From contig JAPLDU010000102.1 in assembly GCA_026391255.1 (NCBI GenBank), positions 1 through 37,296 of the forward strand: a stretch of 37,296 nucleotides of DNA, read 5' to 3'. A program made the translations under genes and the position numbers. Below the pieces are notes generated by a model. The model saw only the letters and a list, made by a program, of their open reading frames with translations, made no database searches and was not told where the DNA came from. Positions 24,967 through 33,917 of the stretch are shown one piece after another. How positions within the stretch are numbered: position 1 is the first letter of the stretch; every line of letters begins with the position of its first letter. This DNA is from Bacteroidia bacterium (GTDB lineage Bacteria > Bacteroidota > Bacteroidia > Bacteroidales > JAPLDU01).

Positions 24967-25734
24967 TTATTCTTTCACCGCTTTTCCCTTCTTAGTTATT
25001 CCGTATTTATTTCTCACTTCGTAAAAATACAAACCTTTTGCAAGTTGTCCGGTGTTTATAGTAACAGAGCCGGTAAATGCCTTTTGCAGAATAAATCGGG
25101 AAGCAATATCAAAAAGAATGATCTCTGACTTTTCATTATTTTCATTAACGAAATTCAGAGTATTAGAAAACGGAACAGGAAAAATATAAGCATTTTCCTC
25201 GCCGGCCGGGCTATCTATCCCTGATGAGCAACCGATAAGGATATTCCCTGCAGGCGCTGTTACAGAAGGAATGTAAGTACCAGCAGCGCTGCATTCAGCA
25301 TCAACAAAATCTCCAAAGGGGGCTGTCATAGAAATATCATAAGCCAACCAGAAATAATAGTCGCCATTAATAAGCGAAACAGTTGCAAATGTTATGGTAA
25401 AGACTCCGTTAGGATTAACAACTGAAGCGCCAATTTGATCGGAAGTGGAGAATGTGCTGATGTTTGCTGTGTAAAATAATTTTGCCTGCCAAATATCCGA
25501 CGGAAATGTTGAGCCGGCAGTGGAAAAAGTCAATGATGCAACAGAACCTCCTGATCCTGTAGGCACATTTATTTTAACAACTATTACCGGAACATTCTGG
25601 TCACCAACCAAAGCACAGGTAACGTCGCTTTGTAAAGTGGTCGCTGTCACCTGTCCGTTTACCGTTGATGTAAAGGAAAAAGCCACCAATAAAAGCAGCA
25701 AAACCACATTGCCTGATGTTTTACATTTTTTCAT
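24967..25734 (-). CDS. small T9SS type A secreted protein
   Basis: This 255-residue protein has a signal peptide (VVLLLLLVAFSFTSTVNG, about 10-27). Residues about 30-165 form a beta-sandwich-like domain (VIVVKINVPTG, FPSDIWQAKLFYT, INGDYYFWLAYDIS) that resembles the N-terminal domain of BNR-repeat sialidases. The C-terminal ~75 residues (YIFPVPFSNTLNFVNENN, then TGQLAKGLYFYEVRNKYG) are a type A T9SS sorting domain. The catalytic propeller of a sialidase is absent, so it may be a stand-alone binding domain. The 3' end touches copy 4 of the dispersed element, and the 5' end lies 26 bp from a hairpin-bounded element that must contain its promoter or displace it. Confidence 0.75.
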   Translation of the reverse strand: MKKCKTSGNVVLLLLLVAFSFTSTVNGQVTATTLQSDVTCALVGDQNVPVIVVKINVPTGSGGSVASLTFSTAGSTFPSDIWQAKLFYTANISTFSTSDQIGASVVNPNGVFTITFATVSLINGDYYFWLAYDISMTAPFGDFVDAECSAAGTYIPSVTAPAGNILIGCSSGIDSPAGEENAYIFPVPFSNTLNFVNENNEKSEIILFDIASRFILQKAFTGSVTINTGQLAKGLYFYEVRNKYGITKKGKAVKE

Positions 25735-25760
25735 GATATAATTTTTTAAGTTATAAATTA

Positions 25761-26165
25761 AGAAATTGTTTTGAATTTTAAAAAATTTCTATTATGTCAT
25801 TCATATTCAACTTCTTTTGCTTGCCCAAAAGAAGCAAGAGGGCACCACGAACGAGAATACAACATGCACTTTCGCACAGGCCAACGCTATCGGGTCTGTG
25901 CATGTTGTATTCCGCGCCGTTCGTGGACAGCCAACGCACATGGCTTTCATCGTAACATTTATGAAAAAGAGAATAAGTGAAAACAAATCTTTATTCAATC
26001 ATATAGCTGAAATAAATGGGTGCGAAGCATAAAACATAAAATTCCTTATCAACGAATTGCTGTTCGAGTGAAGTCGAGGATGGTGTCTGAGCTTGCCGAA
26101 GACCGAGACGGAACGAGTTCAATTCGTTAAGTCTTTTTTGCTTACTTTTTGTGACGACAAAAAGT
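25761..26165. repeat. hairpin-bounded dispersed element, copy 1
   Basis: It starts AGAAATTGTTTTGAATTTTA, then a boundary hairpin CTTCTTTTG-CTTGCC-CAAAAGAAG (25811-25834). An inverted pair follows (CACCACGAACG with GAATACAACATGCA, facing TGCATGTTGTATTC and CGTTCGTGG). It ends in ACTTTTTG-TGACGA-CAAAAAGT (26144-26165). The first 190 bp and the plan recur at 29284-29671. No convincing gene is present. Confidence 0.7.
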
Positions 26166-26215
26166 ATGAAGAAAAAAATACAGATAATCATCTGGTAAAA
26201 ATTCAAAACAGTTTC

Positions 26216-26971
26216 TCAGAATATTTTAATCCCTATTCCAAAACAAAATTCAGGTTTTGTCACTGTGAATTTATTGTACGAATCATCATGTGGCGTGGTA
26301 GTAGCTGGTGTTACAACCACCGGATTCTGGTAATCATAATGCATATAAGTCTGTCCGCCTAAATTAAACATCATAAGTCCGAAAGCAAAGTCTGCCGAGA
26401 GAAATATATTGTCTGTCATAAAAAACTTTATTGATGATATACTATTCAGGCCATAGGTATTACCCCCGTCAACATACTGAGTGTAATGAACCGTCTGCGT
26501 AGAAGAATCGAGGAAGAATTTTTCTTTATAAGTACTGATTTTATAATAAGGCATTTCAATGCCGGTAGAAAACAGAAATTTGTCGACATTATAATTATAT
26601 TTAAAACCTAAAGCGATGTCCAGATAATATTGCTCTTTACTTCCATAAGCAGGGGTAACATTGGAAATGGTATAGTTGTCTTTTCTGAATGAATAACCGG
26701 CCCTGCCGAAAAGGGAAAACATTGAACGGCTCAGATATTCATATTGCAAATATAATTTTGCGTCGTTTTGTTTGTAAGTGAATACATCATTGTTTGGAAG
26801 ATAAGCGCCCTGTGAAAAATAGAATTCGTCAATAACATCATAAATTTGCCCGTTGTTGCTGAGCGATAAGGTTATTAAGTGTCCAGATGTTTCTTTTGTG
26901 TTACGGTAAAAATTTTGTCCGGAAGCAGGGAAAGCCAGAATAAGAAATAAGTAAACTGCAAAATGTTTCAT
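26216..26971 (-). CDS. outer-membrane beta-barrel protein
   Basis: This 251-residue protein has a signal peptide (MKHFAVYLFLILAFPASG, cleaved before QNFYR) and a run of amphipathic strands rich in Tyr and Phe (DAKLYLQYEYLSRSMFSLFG, YYLDIALGFKYNYNVDKF, NIFLSADFAFGLMMFNLGG). It ends in FCFGIGIKIF, with the terminal phenylalanine expected of outer-membrane barrels. No specific family is recognised. It lies alone between a repeat element and the divergent urocanate hydratase. Confidence 0.75.
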   Translation of the reverse strand: MKHFAVYLFLILAFPASGQNFYRNTKETSGHLITLSLSNNGQIYDVIDEFYFSQGAYLPNNDVFTYKQNDAKLYLQYEYLSRSMFSLFGRAGYSFRKDNYTISNVTPAYGSKEQYYLDIALGFKYNYNVDKFLFSTGIEMPYYKISTYKEKFFLDSSTQTVHYTQYVDGGNTYGLNSISSIKFFMTDNIFLSADFAFGLMMFNLGGQTYMHYDYQNPVVVTPATTTPHDDSYNKFTVTKPEFCFGIGIKIF

Positions 26972-27068
26972 ATTCTTATTTTATTAAATGTCCGTAATGA
27001 GTTTTTAGATTCGTACTTTTATTTGAAATTGATGCATGTATTATATTCAACTTTTTTTTAGAACATAA

Positions 27069-27097
27069 CAAAGATAGGAAAAAAAATACCAGACAAA
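27069..27097 (-). promoter_or_regulatory. putative promoter of the barrel gene
   Basis: The minus strand reads TATCTTTG (27069-27076), a perfect -7 match, with TTTG 17 bp further upstream (27094-27097). It is about 97 bp before the start at 26971. The rest of the 289-bp divergent region shows no other feature. Confidence 0.45.
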
Positions 27098-27260
27098 TAG
27101 TTAAACAACTGAAATTATTATTGAAGAAAATTTGTAATTAACCCGGAATGCTTAATTCTTATTCCCCATGTAATGATGGTATAATGTTCCTCTCAATCAT
27201 CGGGATTAATGACAGTTCATCTCAAATTTTCCTAATTTTACGGTTTAATTTTTTGAAAAA

Positions 27261-29261
27261 ATGAACCGCGAAGAATTTCAGAAAGCAATACTGCAGGGCA
27301 TTCCGGATGATTTGCCATTGCCGAAACCCTATGATACCAAAGTTAATCATGCTCCTGTGAGAAAACAGATTCTCACCAATGAAGAGAAAAAGCTTGCCCT
27401 GAGAAATGCACTCAGATATTTTGATAAAAAGTATCATCCTGTACTTGCGCCCGAGTTTGCAGGGGAACTGGAAAAATATGGCAGGATATACATGTACCGC
27501 TTCATACCTGATTACAGGATTTATGCACGAAACATCGATGATTATCCGCATCAGTGCAGGCAGGCGGCAGCCATCATGCTTATGATCAGCAATAATCTTG
27601 ATCATGCGGTGGCTCAGCATCCTCACGAACTGATCACTTACGGTGGAAACGGGGCTGTTTTCCAGAACTGGGCACAGTACCTGCTTACCATGAAATATCT
27701 TGCCCAAATGACCGACGAGCAGACATTGGCGCTGAATTCAGGCCATCCGGTGGGTCTGTTTCCTTCTCACAAGGAAGCGCCAAGAGTGGTCATCAGCAAT
27801 GGAATGGTAATTCCTAATTATTCATCCAAAGACGATTACGAAAGATTCAACGCACTCGGGGTTTCGCAATATGGGCAAATGACGGCCGGATCGTTCATGT
27901 ACATTGGTCCGCAAGGTATTGTACACGGTACCGCCATCACCGTGATGAATGCTTCCCGCATGACCGGCGACGGCAATATCAGGGGTAAGATTTATGTGAC
28001 CTCGGGACTGGGAGGTATGTCAGGAGCCCAGGCAAAAGCCACTGTCATTGCCGGAGGTATCTGCCTGGTCGCCGAGATCAACCCGAAACCATTGAATCTA
28101 CGCCATGAACAAGGTTGGGTGGATGAAATCTTCGGAGATATTGATTCTGTTATTGTCAGGGCAAAGCAGGCGCAGAAGAATAAAGAAGCTGTTTCATTGG
28201 CCTACCTCGGAAATGTGGTTGATCTTTGGGAAAAACTGGCAGTCGAAGATATTGAAATCACACTCGGTTCAGACCAGACATCACTGCACAACCCATGGGC
28301 CGGTGGCTATTACCCGGCCGGACTTACCCTGGAAGAGTCCAACCGCATGATGGCTGTTGATCCTGAACTATTCAGGCAGAAAGTGCAGGAATCGCTCAGA
28401 AGGCAGGTAAATGCCATTAACAGGTTGACCGCAAAAGGAATGTACTTCTGGGATTACGGTAATGCGTTCCTTCTCGAGGCAGGCAGGGCAAAAGCCGATA
28501 TTTTTGCTGCGGATGGCAGGTTCAGGTATCCGTCGTATGTGGAAGATATCATGGGTCCGTTGTTTTTTGATTATGGCTTCGGTCCCTTTCGCTGGGTTTG
28601 TACATCGTCCGATCCTGCAGACCTTGAGATTACTGACATGCTTGCATCCCGGGTTATGGAAGAGATTGCTACAACAGCGCCTGAGGAAATCACCCTCCAG
28701 ATGAAAGATAATATTCACTGGATAAATGAAGCCGGCCGGAATAAGCTGGTGGTGGGCTCACAGGCCCGAATCCTCTATGCCGACTGCGAAGGAAGGACAA
28801 AAATTGCGCTGGCATTCAACCGTGCGATCCGGAATGGGATCATTACAGCTCCCGTTGTGCTTGGTCGCGATCATCATGACGTTTCAGGCACTGATTCACC
28901 TTACCGCGAGACATCCAATATTTATGACGGTTCAAGTTTTACAGCCGACATGTCCATTCAGAATGTCATCGGCGATTCGTTCCGGGGCGCTACCTGGGTT
29001 TCCATCCATAATGGCGGAGGCGTTGGCTGGGGCGAGGTGATCAATGGCGGATTCGGCATGGTACTGGACGGTTCGGATGAAGCTGACCGACGTATTCAAA
29101 TGATGCTTTTCTGGGATGTGAACAACGGTATTACACGTCGTAGCTGGGCCAGGAACAAACCTGCCATGTTTGCCATCCGGCGGGAGATGGCCAGGACTCC
29201 GGGCCTTACGGTGACTTTGCCTAACCTTACTGACGATAACCTGATCAATAGGATGTTCTGA
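27261..29261 (+). CDS. hutU: urocanate hydratase
   Basis: This 666-residue enzyme adds water to urocanate to give imidazolone propionate, step two of histidine degradation (EC 4.2.1.49), using tightly bound NAD+. The family core is clear: YGGNGAVFQNWAQYLLTM, ALNSGHPVGLFPSH, the NAD-binding glycine run TSGLGGMSGAQAKATVIAGG, and FGPFRWVCTSSDPADLEITD with the conserved cysteine. HNGGGVGWGEVINGGFGMVL and DVNNGITRRSWARN close it. It is about 110 residues longer than the ~555-residue proteobacterial enzyme, as expected for the longer form found in Bacteroidota. No other hut gene lies in the window. A TAATTTTA sequence about 25 bp before the start is a weak -7 candidate. Confidence 0.95.
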   Translation: MNREEFQKAILQGIPDDLPLPKPYDTKVNHAPVRKQILTNEEKKLALRNALRYFDKKYHPVLAPEFAGELEKYGRIYMYRFIPDYRIYARNIDDYPHQCRQAAAIMLMISNNLDHAVAQHPHELITYGGNGAVFQNWAQYLLTMKYLAQMTDEQTLALNSGHPVGLFPSHKEAPRVVISNGMVIPNYSSKDDYERFNALGVSQYGQMTAGSFMYIGPQGIVHGTAITVMNASRMTGDGNIRGKIYVTSGLGGMSGAQAKATVIAGGICLVAEINPKPLNLRHEQGWVDEIFGDIDSVIVRAKQAQKNKEAVSLAYLGNVVDLWEKLAVEDIEITLGSDQTSLHNPWAGGYYPAGLTLEESNRMMAVDPELFRQKVQESLRRQVNAINRLTAKGMYFWDYGNAFLLEAGRAKADIFAADGRFRYPSYVEDIMGPLFFDYGFGPFRWVCTSSDPADLEITDMLASRVMEEIATTAPEEITLQMKDNIHWINEAGRNKLVVGSQARILYADCEGRTKIALAFNRAIRNGIITAPVVLGRDHHDVSGTDSPYRETSNIYDGSSFTADMSIQNVIGDSFRGATWVSIHNGGGVGWGEVINGGFGMVLDGSDEADRRIQMMLFWDVNNGITRRSWARNKPAMFAIRREMARTPGLTVTLPNLTDDNLINRMF

Positions 29262-29283
29262 TTAGTGTCTGTCTATTTTGTTT

Positions 29284-29671
29284 AGAAATTGTTTTGAATT
29301 TAAAACATTTCTGTTATATTATTCATATTCAACTTCTTTTGCATGCCCAAAAGTACTTAGCGAAGCGGTCTCACGAACCCCGACCTGTCGGGGTGAGTAA
29401 CCAAAAGGGCACCACGAACGAGACGTTTCGACAAGCTCAACGCCCACTTCTTTTGATAACCGGCCATTGAGCCTGTCGAAATGGCATGTTGTATTCCACA
29501 CCGTTCGTGGACGTCCAACGCACAGGGCTTTCATGGAAAGCTATTCCTAAATAAAGCCGCAGGCTTTAAAGCGCGTGAGCATGGCAAAACGGCGAGCCTG
29601 CGTTAGCCTTGTGGGGCGGAGCATCGTTTTTCCTTGACTTTTTGGTTCTTTTTGGTCTAAGCAAAAAGAAC
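29284..29671. repeat. hairpin-bounded dispersed element, copy 2
   Basis: It starts 22 bp past the hutU stop with AGAAATTGTTTTGAATTTAA. Then come CTTCTTTTGCATGCCCAAAAG, the inverted CACCACGAACG ... GTTCGTGG pair and a shared tail to 29534, followed by GTTCTTTTTG-GTCTAAG-CAAAAAGAAC (29645-29671) at the far end. Inside it are extra words absent from copy 1: TTCGACAAGCTCA facing TTGAGCCTGTCGAA, and CCCCGACCTGTCGGGG. The remaining ~115 bp before the phosphoesterase gene are AT-rich and empty. Confidence 0.7.
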
Positions 29672-29788
29672 ATAAATTACTTGTAATCATTACAATAAGC
29701 TAATAACATGATATTTATTATAAAAAAATATGTTTGCTTTTGAATTGAATTTAATTAACAACCATATCTTAGAAAAGAGCCACACTAA

Positions 29789-30949
29789 TTAATCGTCAAA
29801 AACCAATTTAATATTCACTATTTCAGAAAAGCTTCCGATCCTGACCGGCGGTCCCCAGGTCCCGACACCACAGGAAACGTAGAAATGCGTATTCCCGATT
29901 TTTTCATATCCCCAGCTCAGGTCATAAATCATCTTCGTGATCAGATTTACAGGGAAAAGCTGTCCGTGATGCGTATGTCCAGATAACTGAAGATCAACGC
30001 CACACTTCATGGCTTCGTTCAGGGCAAATGGCTGATGATCAAGTAATATCAATGGTTTGCCAGTATCTGATCCCTGCAACAGTTCATTCAGAGGTTTCCT
30101 GTTGTGGTTTGTAAAGCGATTTGCACTCCGGTCATCGCGACCTGCAAGATAAATGCCACCATCAAGCACTGCAACGGAATCACGCAGGATGATGATATGG
30201 TGGGACTTCAGGTAATTCAGTGCTACATCTACACCTCCGAAATAATCATGGTTACCGGGTATAAAATACACTCCCAGCCGTGACCTTATGTTATCCAGCG
30301 GTTCGCAGACATTGGCAGAGATTACCGAGGAAATATCCTCATCAAACATATCTCCCGCAATAATCACCACATCGGGGTTCAGGCTGTTAATGACGGATAC
30401 AATCTTCTCCAGTCTTGATTTTCCTATAATCGTACCCAGGTGGACATCAGAAATCATGGCAATATTCAATCCCTGCAATCCGGCTGCTTTTTTATGCACC
30501 TCAATATTCAATTTAGTAATCCGTGGATGCACAGCATTGATATGGCCTGCCAACAGCAGCACAGTAACAATAATAAAGGTAACGAGACCGGCGACAAACC
30601 TGCTTTTCGGATAATTGTCTGTGAAAAAAGAAGGAAAATATGGCAGGAAATGGTTGACAACCCTTGCCAGGTCGAGCAACACGACAGCAAGGAAAAAGTA
30701 CAGCATTGCCCCAAGCCAGAATGAGCCTGCATAAATGATGGTATCACCAACGCCTGAAGGAAGATATTTTTCGGTGACCCTTCCAATAATATAAGCGGAA
30801 GCAAAAACCAGAAATGCAACAATAAACCAAGGTTTCAATCCCGGATAATACTGAACCGCCTGCAATCCACGGTGGTAGATGTACAGATTGATGAAGAAAT
30901 ACACCGTCAGAGCGATGCTGAAAAAAATTATAAAACCGCTGTTTCTCAT
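29789..30949 (-). CDS. membrane metallophosphoesterase (YkuE/YaeI-like)
   Basis: This 386-residue protein has four to five N-terminal membrane segments (to about residue 140) and a calcineurin-like phosphoesterase domain from about 155. The metal-binding motifs run in order: SDVHLG, GDMFD, GNHDYFGG, and SGHTHHGQLFP. Family members cleave phosphoester bonds with two metal ions; relatives act on lipid-linked substrates such as UDP-diacylglucosamine, but the extra membrane part sets this one apart. The catalytic side cannot be settled from sequence alone. It is transcribed alone, with repeat DNA on both sides. Confidence 0.88.
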   Translation of the reverse strand: MRNSGFIIFFSIALTVYFFINLYIYHRGLQAVQYYPGLKPWFIVAFLVFASAYIIGRVTEKYLPSGVGDTIIYAGSFWLGAMLYFFLAVVLLDLARVVNHFLPYFPSFFTDNYPKSRFVAGLVTFIIVTVLLLAGHINAVHPRITKLNIEVHKKAAGLQGLNIAMISDVHLGTIIGKSRLEKIVSVINSLNPDVVIIAGDMFDEDISSVISANVCEPLDNIRSRLGVYFIPGNHDYFGGVDVALNYLKSHHIIILRDSVAVLDGGIYLAGRDDRSANRFTNHNRKPLNELLQGSDTGKPLILLDHQPFALNEAMKCGVDLQLSGHTHHGQLFPVNLITKMIYDLSWGYEKIGNTHFYVSCGVGTWGPPVRIGSFSEIVNIKLVFDD

Positions 30950-30964
30950 GCTGATAGAAGGAAT

Positions 30965-31000
30965 GATTTGAAAATTTGGAAATTTGAAGATTTGGAAATG
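30965..31000. repeat. octamer array AAATTTGG
   Basis: Words of the type AAATTTGG, AAATTTGA and AGATTTGG follow each other about every 8 bp just upstream of the phosphoesterase start (30949). The array probably overlaps its promoter. Confidence 0.5.
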
Positions 31001-31172
31001 TTCATATTGATTTAGGAATTATGAATCAGTATTATTATATTAAGAATGGAACACAGATAACGCTGATTTGCGCTGATAAAATCCCCGGAAAGCGGTACTC
31101 CTGAACTTTTAAAAATTGACCAGTCGAACATTTTCACATTTGAACAATTGAATATGTTGCCCATAACATTTG

Positions 31173-31297
31173 ATTAGTCACTTTATCACTACATCACTTT
31201 GTCACTTCGTCCCTTCGTCTCTCAGTCTCTCAGTCGCTTAGTTCGTTTAGTTCGCTAAGTTCGCTAAATTCGCTAAGTTCGCCCTGTCACTTCGTCA
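31173..31297. repeat. drifting short-word array at the end of the aspartate kinase gene
   Basis: Units of 8-9 bp follow in tandem but change gradually: TCACTTTA, TCACTTCG, TCCCTTCG, TCTCTCAG (twice), TCGCTTAG, TTCGTTTAG, TTCGCTAAG (repeatedly), then TCACTTCG again. The last unit encodes the final residues and stop codon of the kinase on the minus strand. Apart from this and the array at 30965, the gap 30950-31286 has no feature. Confidence 0.75.
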
Positions 31298-32593
31298 CAA
31301 ACTGCGCCGTGAGCCTGCTTTTCTGCTCGAGCAATACCGTACGTCCCTTAAGAATGTTGTTAACCGATTCATCGGTGTAATGTCTGATGGTGACCAACTC
31401 CACACCGGTATTATACAGAAGTTTATAATGCAGGGAAAGATCTGAGATCAGTTGATCTGTTTTGCGTTGTTCATAATCAAGGCACACTGAAAAACTAATG
31501 GCCGAGTTTTGCATCAGGTTTGCTTTGATGTGATATGTGGCAAACAGGGCAAAGATCCTGCTCAGGTTTTCTTCGGCAATAAAGGAGAAATCCTTTGGTG
31601 AAATGGAAATAAGTACCTGGTTCATCTTGAAGATATATACCGGAACAAGATTCTGAGGATGACCCACATGATGAATAACAGTACCTGTTTCTTCCGGATC
31701 AATGAAAGACCTGACATATAATGGAATATTACTGTTCTGAATTTTATTGTTTTTGGATGTATGATTTTTGCCCCGTAATAGGCCAGTTCAATGGCTTCCT
31801 GGTAAGATATTTCATCCAGGCGGACAGGATTGATCATGTCGGGATCATATGAAGTTGTGTGGCCATTACGATTTGACGAATGGTATTTCGGATCGATGTT
31901 ATAAATCCCGGCAACATCTTTCCAGATCACTACTTCACGAGCACCGAGCATGTATGCCATGACGGATGCCGTATAGTCAGAGCCTTCCCTGCCCAGGGTG
32001 GTTGTAAATCCCTCATCATCTGAACCAATGAAACCCTGGCAAACGTATACCTTATTATTGGTGAAAGTAAACTGCTGCCTGACCAATGGCAGACTGGCAT
32101 CGATATCTGCTTTTGCATCCCGGAAAACCCTGTCGGTCTTCAGGAACTTACGGGCATCTGTCCAAATATTTGCAACCCCGGCCTTATTCAGGTAAGCGCT
32201 TATAATTTTTGCCGAGAAAAGCTCGCCGTATGAAACTATCTGATCATATTCATAATCATAATCATTGCCCGGATTGATACTCAGCCGGTCATTCAACTCA
32301 CTGAACAATTTCTCAATATCAGAATATATCATTTCTTGGCTGTCAGGAAAAAGATCCCTGATAATATTGAAATGAAACTCCCTGATTTCACTGAGTTTTT
32401 CAGATACACCGCCCGTTCCCCTGAAATAATGATCGGCCACAATCTCAAGCGCATTGGTCGTTTTATCCATGGCTGAGACAACAATCAGTATGTTGCCATT
32501 TTGATTGTCTGCAATAATGGCAAGATTTCTGACGGAAGTGGCAGAACCTACCGATGCTCCGCCAAACTTATGTACAAGTATATTTTCAATCAT
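31287..32593 (-). pseudogene. lysC: aspartate kinase, frameshifted
   Basis: The start at 32593 reads MIENILVHKFGGASVGSATS, the N-terminal lysine/glycine motif of aspartate kinases, which phosphorylate aspartate at the entry of the lysine, threonine and methionine pathway. The kinase domain continues through GREGSDYTASVMAYMLGA, VIWKDVAGIYNIDPKY and AYYGAKIIHPKTIK, then leaves the family frame near 31742. A shift of one base restores QNSNIPLYVRSFIDPEETGT in the next frame. From there the ACT-like regulatory region runs to the stop at 31287 (LISISPKDFSFIAEENLSRIFALF). One base appears to be lost. The rest is intact and about the usual 435-440 residues, so this is a fresh mutation or a sequencing or assembly error. 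As read, the protein would end at 31622 without its ACT domains. Confidence 0.85.
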
Positions 32594-32754
32594 TTATAAA
32601 ATCAGTGCTGTTACCGGCTGATTACGGTTGACGCCTGAGATAACCGACCAGTAAGGAATTCCTGCAACAGTACCACGAATTTCGTGCAAAATTATGAAAG
32701 TTTCTCAATGAATTGAAAAAGTTGTACTTTTACTAGCCAAATAAATGACTACCA

Positions 32755-33771
32755 ATGAAAGGTTATCAGATCAAAACCCTGAATGAATTTATTATTGAGA
32801 AGCAGACGGAATTTGCATTTGCCCGTGGTGAATTATCCGGATTACTGCAGCATATCGGAATAGCCGCAAAGATCATCAACAAAAAAGTGAATAAAGCCGG
32901 CCTGGTGGATATTCTGGGTGAAGCCGGCGCCACCAATATACAGGGTGAGGACCAGAAGAAACTGGATGTTTTTTCTCATGACCAGATGGTGCAGTCCCTG
33001 AAAAGCAGCTGCGATTGCTGCGGTATTGCGAGTGAAGAGAACGAAGGCGCCATTACCTTTGATGATGAGATGTCAAAGGATGCCAGTTATGTGATTTGTA
33101 CTGATCCGCTTGATGGCTCTTCAAATATTGATGTGAATGTATCTGTGGGAACCATATTTTCCATTTACAGAAGGGTTTCTCCCAAAGGAACAGAACCAAT
33201 GCTTGAGGATTTCCTGCAACCGGGTATTAAACAGGTGGCCGCCGGTTACATCATTTATGGTTCATCGACTATGCTTGTTTACACAACGGGTAAAGGTGTC
33301 AACGGTTTCACACTCGATCCTTCCATCGGGGAATTCTGTCTTTCACATCCCAGAATGCAGACACCCAAAGACGGCCTGATCTATTCAATAAATGAAGGTA
33401 ATTATGTGAAATTTCCGGAAGGAGTTAAAAAATACATCAAATATTGCCAGGTAATTGACAAAGATACCGGACGCCCGTATTCATCAAGATATATTGGCTC
33501 ATTAGTGGCTGATTTTCACCGTAACCTTCTGAAAGGAGGTATATTTATCTATCCGCAGACAGCCAGCGCACCAAAAGGAAAGCTGAGATTGCTCTACGAA
33601 TGCAACCCTGTTGGTTTTATTGCCGAACAGGCCGGTGGAAAAGCAACCGACGGATTCCGCAGAATTCTTGAAATCAAACCGGAATCGTTGCATCAGCGTA
33701 CTCCTTTTTATACCGGATCAATAAATATGGTGAATAAAGTGGAGGAATTTCTGCAATCTGAAATTATGTAA
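32755..33771 (+). CDS. fbp: fructose-1,6-bisphosphatase, class I
   Basis: This 338-residue enzyme removes the 1-phosphate of fructose 1,6-bisphosphate in gluconeogenesis. The metal-binding motif [21 protein letters not shown] lies near 118-138, preceded by the acidic [10 protein letters not shown]. The sugar-phosphate part includes [21 protein letters not shown] and the closing [22 protein letters not shown]. The length and order match class I FBPases. The ATG at 32755 is chosen; one 8 bp upstream is out of frame. TACTTTTA about 27 bp upstream is a near match to the -7 consensus. Confidence 0.96.
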   Translation: MKGYQIKTLNEFIIEKQTEFAFARGELSGLLQHIGIAAKIINKKVNKAGLVDILGEAGATNIQGEDQKKLDVFSHDQMVQSLKSSCDCCGIASEENEGAITFDDEMSKDASYVICTDPLDGSSNIDVNVSVGTIFSIYRRVSPKGTEPMLEDFLQPGIKQVAAGYIIYGSSTMLVYTTGKGVNGFTLDPSIGEFCLSHPRMQTPKDGLIYSINEGNYVKFPEGVKKYIKYCQVIDKDTGRPYSSRYIGSLVADFHRNLLKGGIFIYPQTASAPKGKLRLLYECNPVGFIAEQAGGKATDGFRRILEIKPESLHQRTPFYTGSINMVNKVEEFLQSEIM

Positions 33772-33786
33772 CTTTTGAATTATTTA

Positions 33787-33861
33787 ACCACAATAGTCAC
33801 ATAGCGGCACATAGTTTTTCAATATTTCTATGTGACTATGTATTCTATGTTGCTATGTGGT
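33787..33861. repeat. inverted CACATAG word array, possible fbp terminator
   Basis: ACCACAATAGTCACATAGCG and a CACATAG word on the left face CTATGTGACTATG, CTATGTTG and CTATGTGGT on the right across about 10 bp of T-rich loop. It lies 15 bp past the fbp stop and would fold into an imperfect hairpin. Confidence 0.6.
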
Positions 33862-33917
33862 AATATTTGTTTTTTAACCGCATGGAACTTGAAGGTATAT
33901 AACAGAATTATTTCTCA

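Noticed and set aside
27222-27707. 161-codon minus-strand frame
   Set aside because: It lies antisense within the clear urocanate hydratase gene and has no family motif.
31622-31760. Programmed frameshift in the aspartate kinase
   Set aside because: No slippery heptamer followed by a stem is visible at the junction, and aspartate kinases are not known to use recoding.
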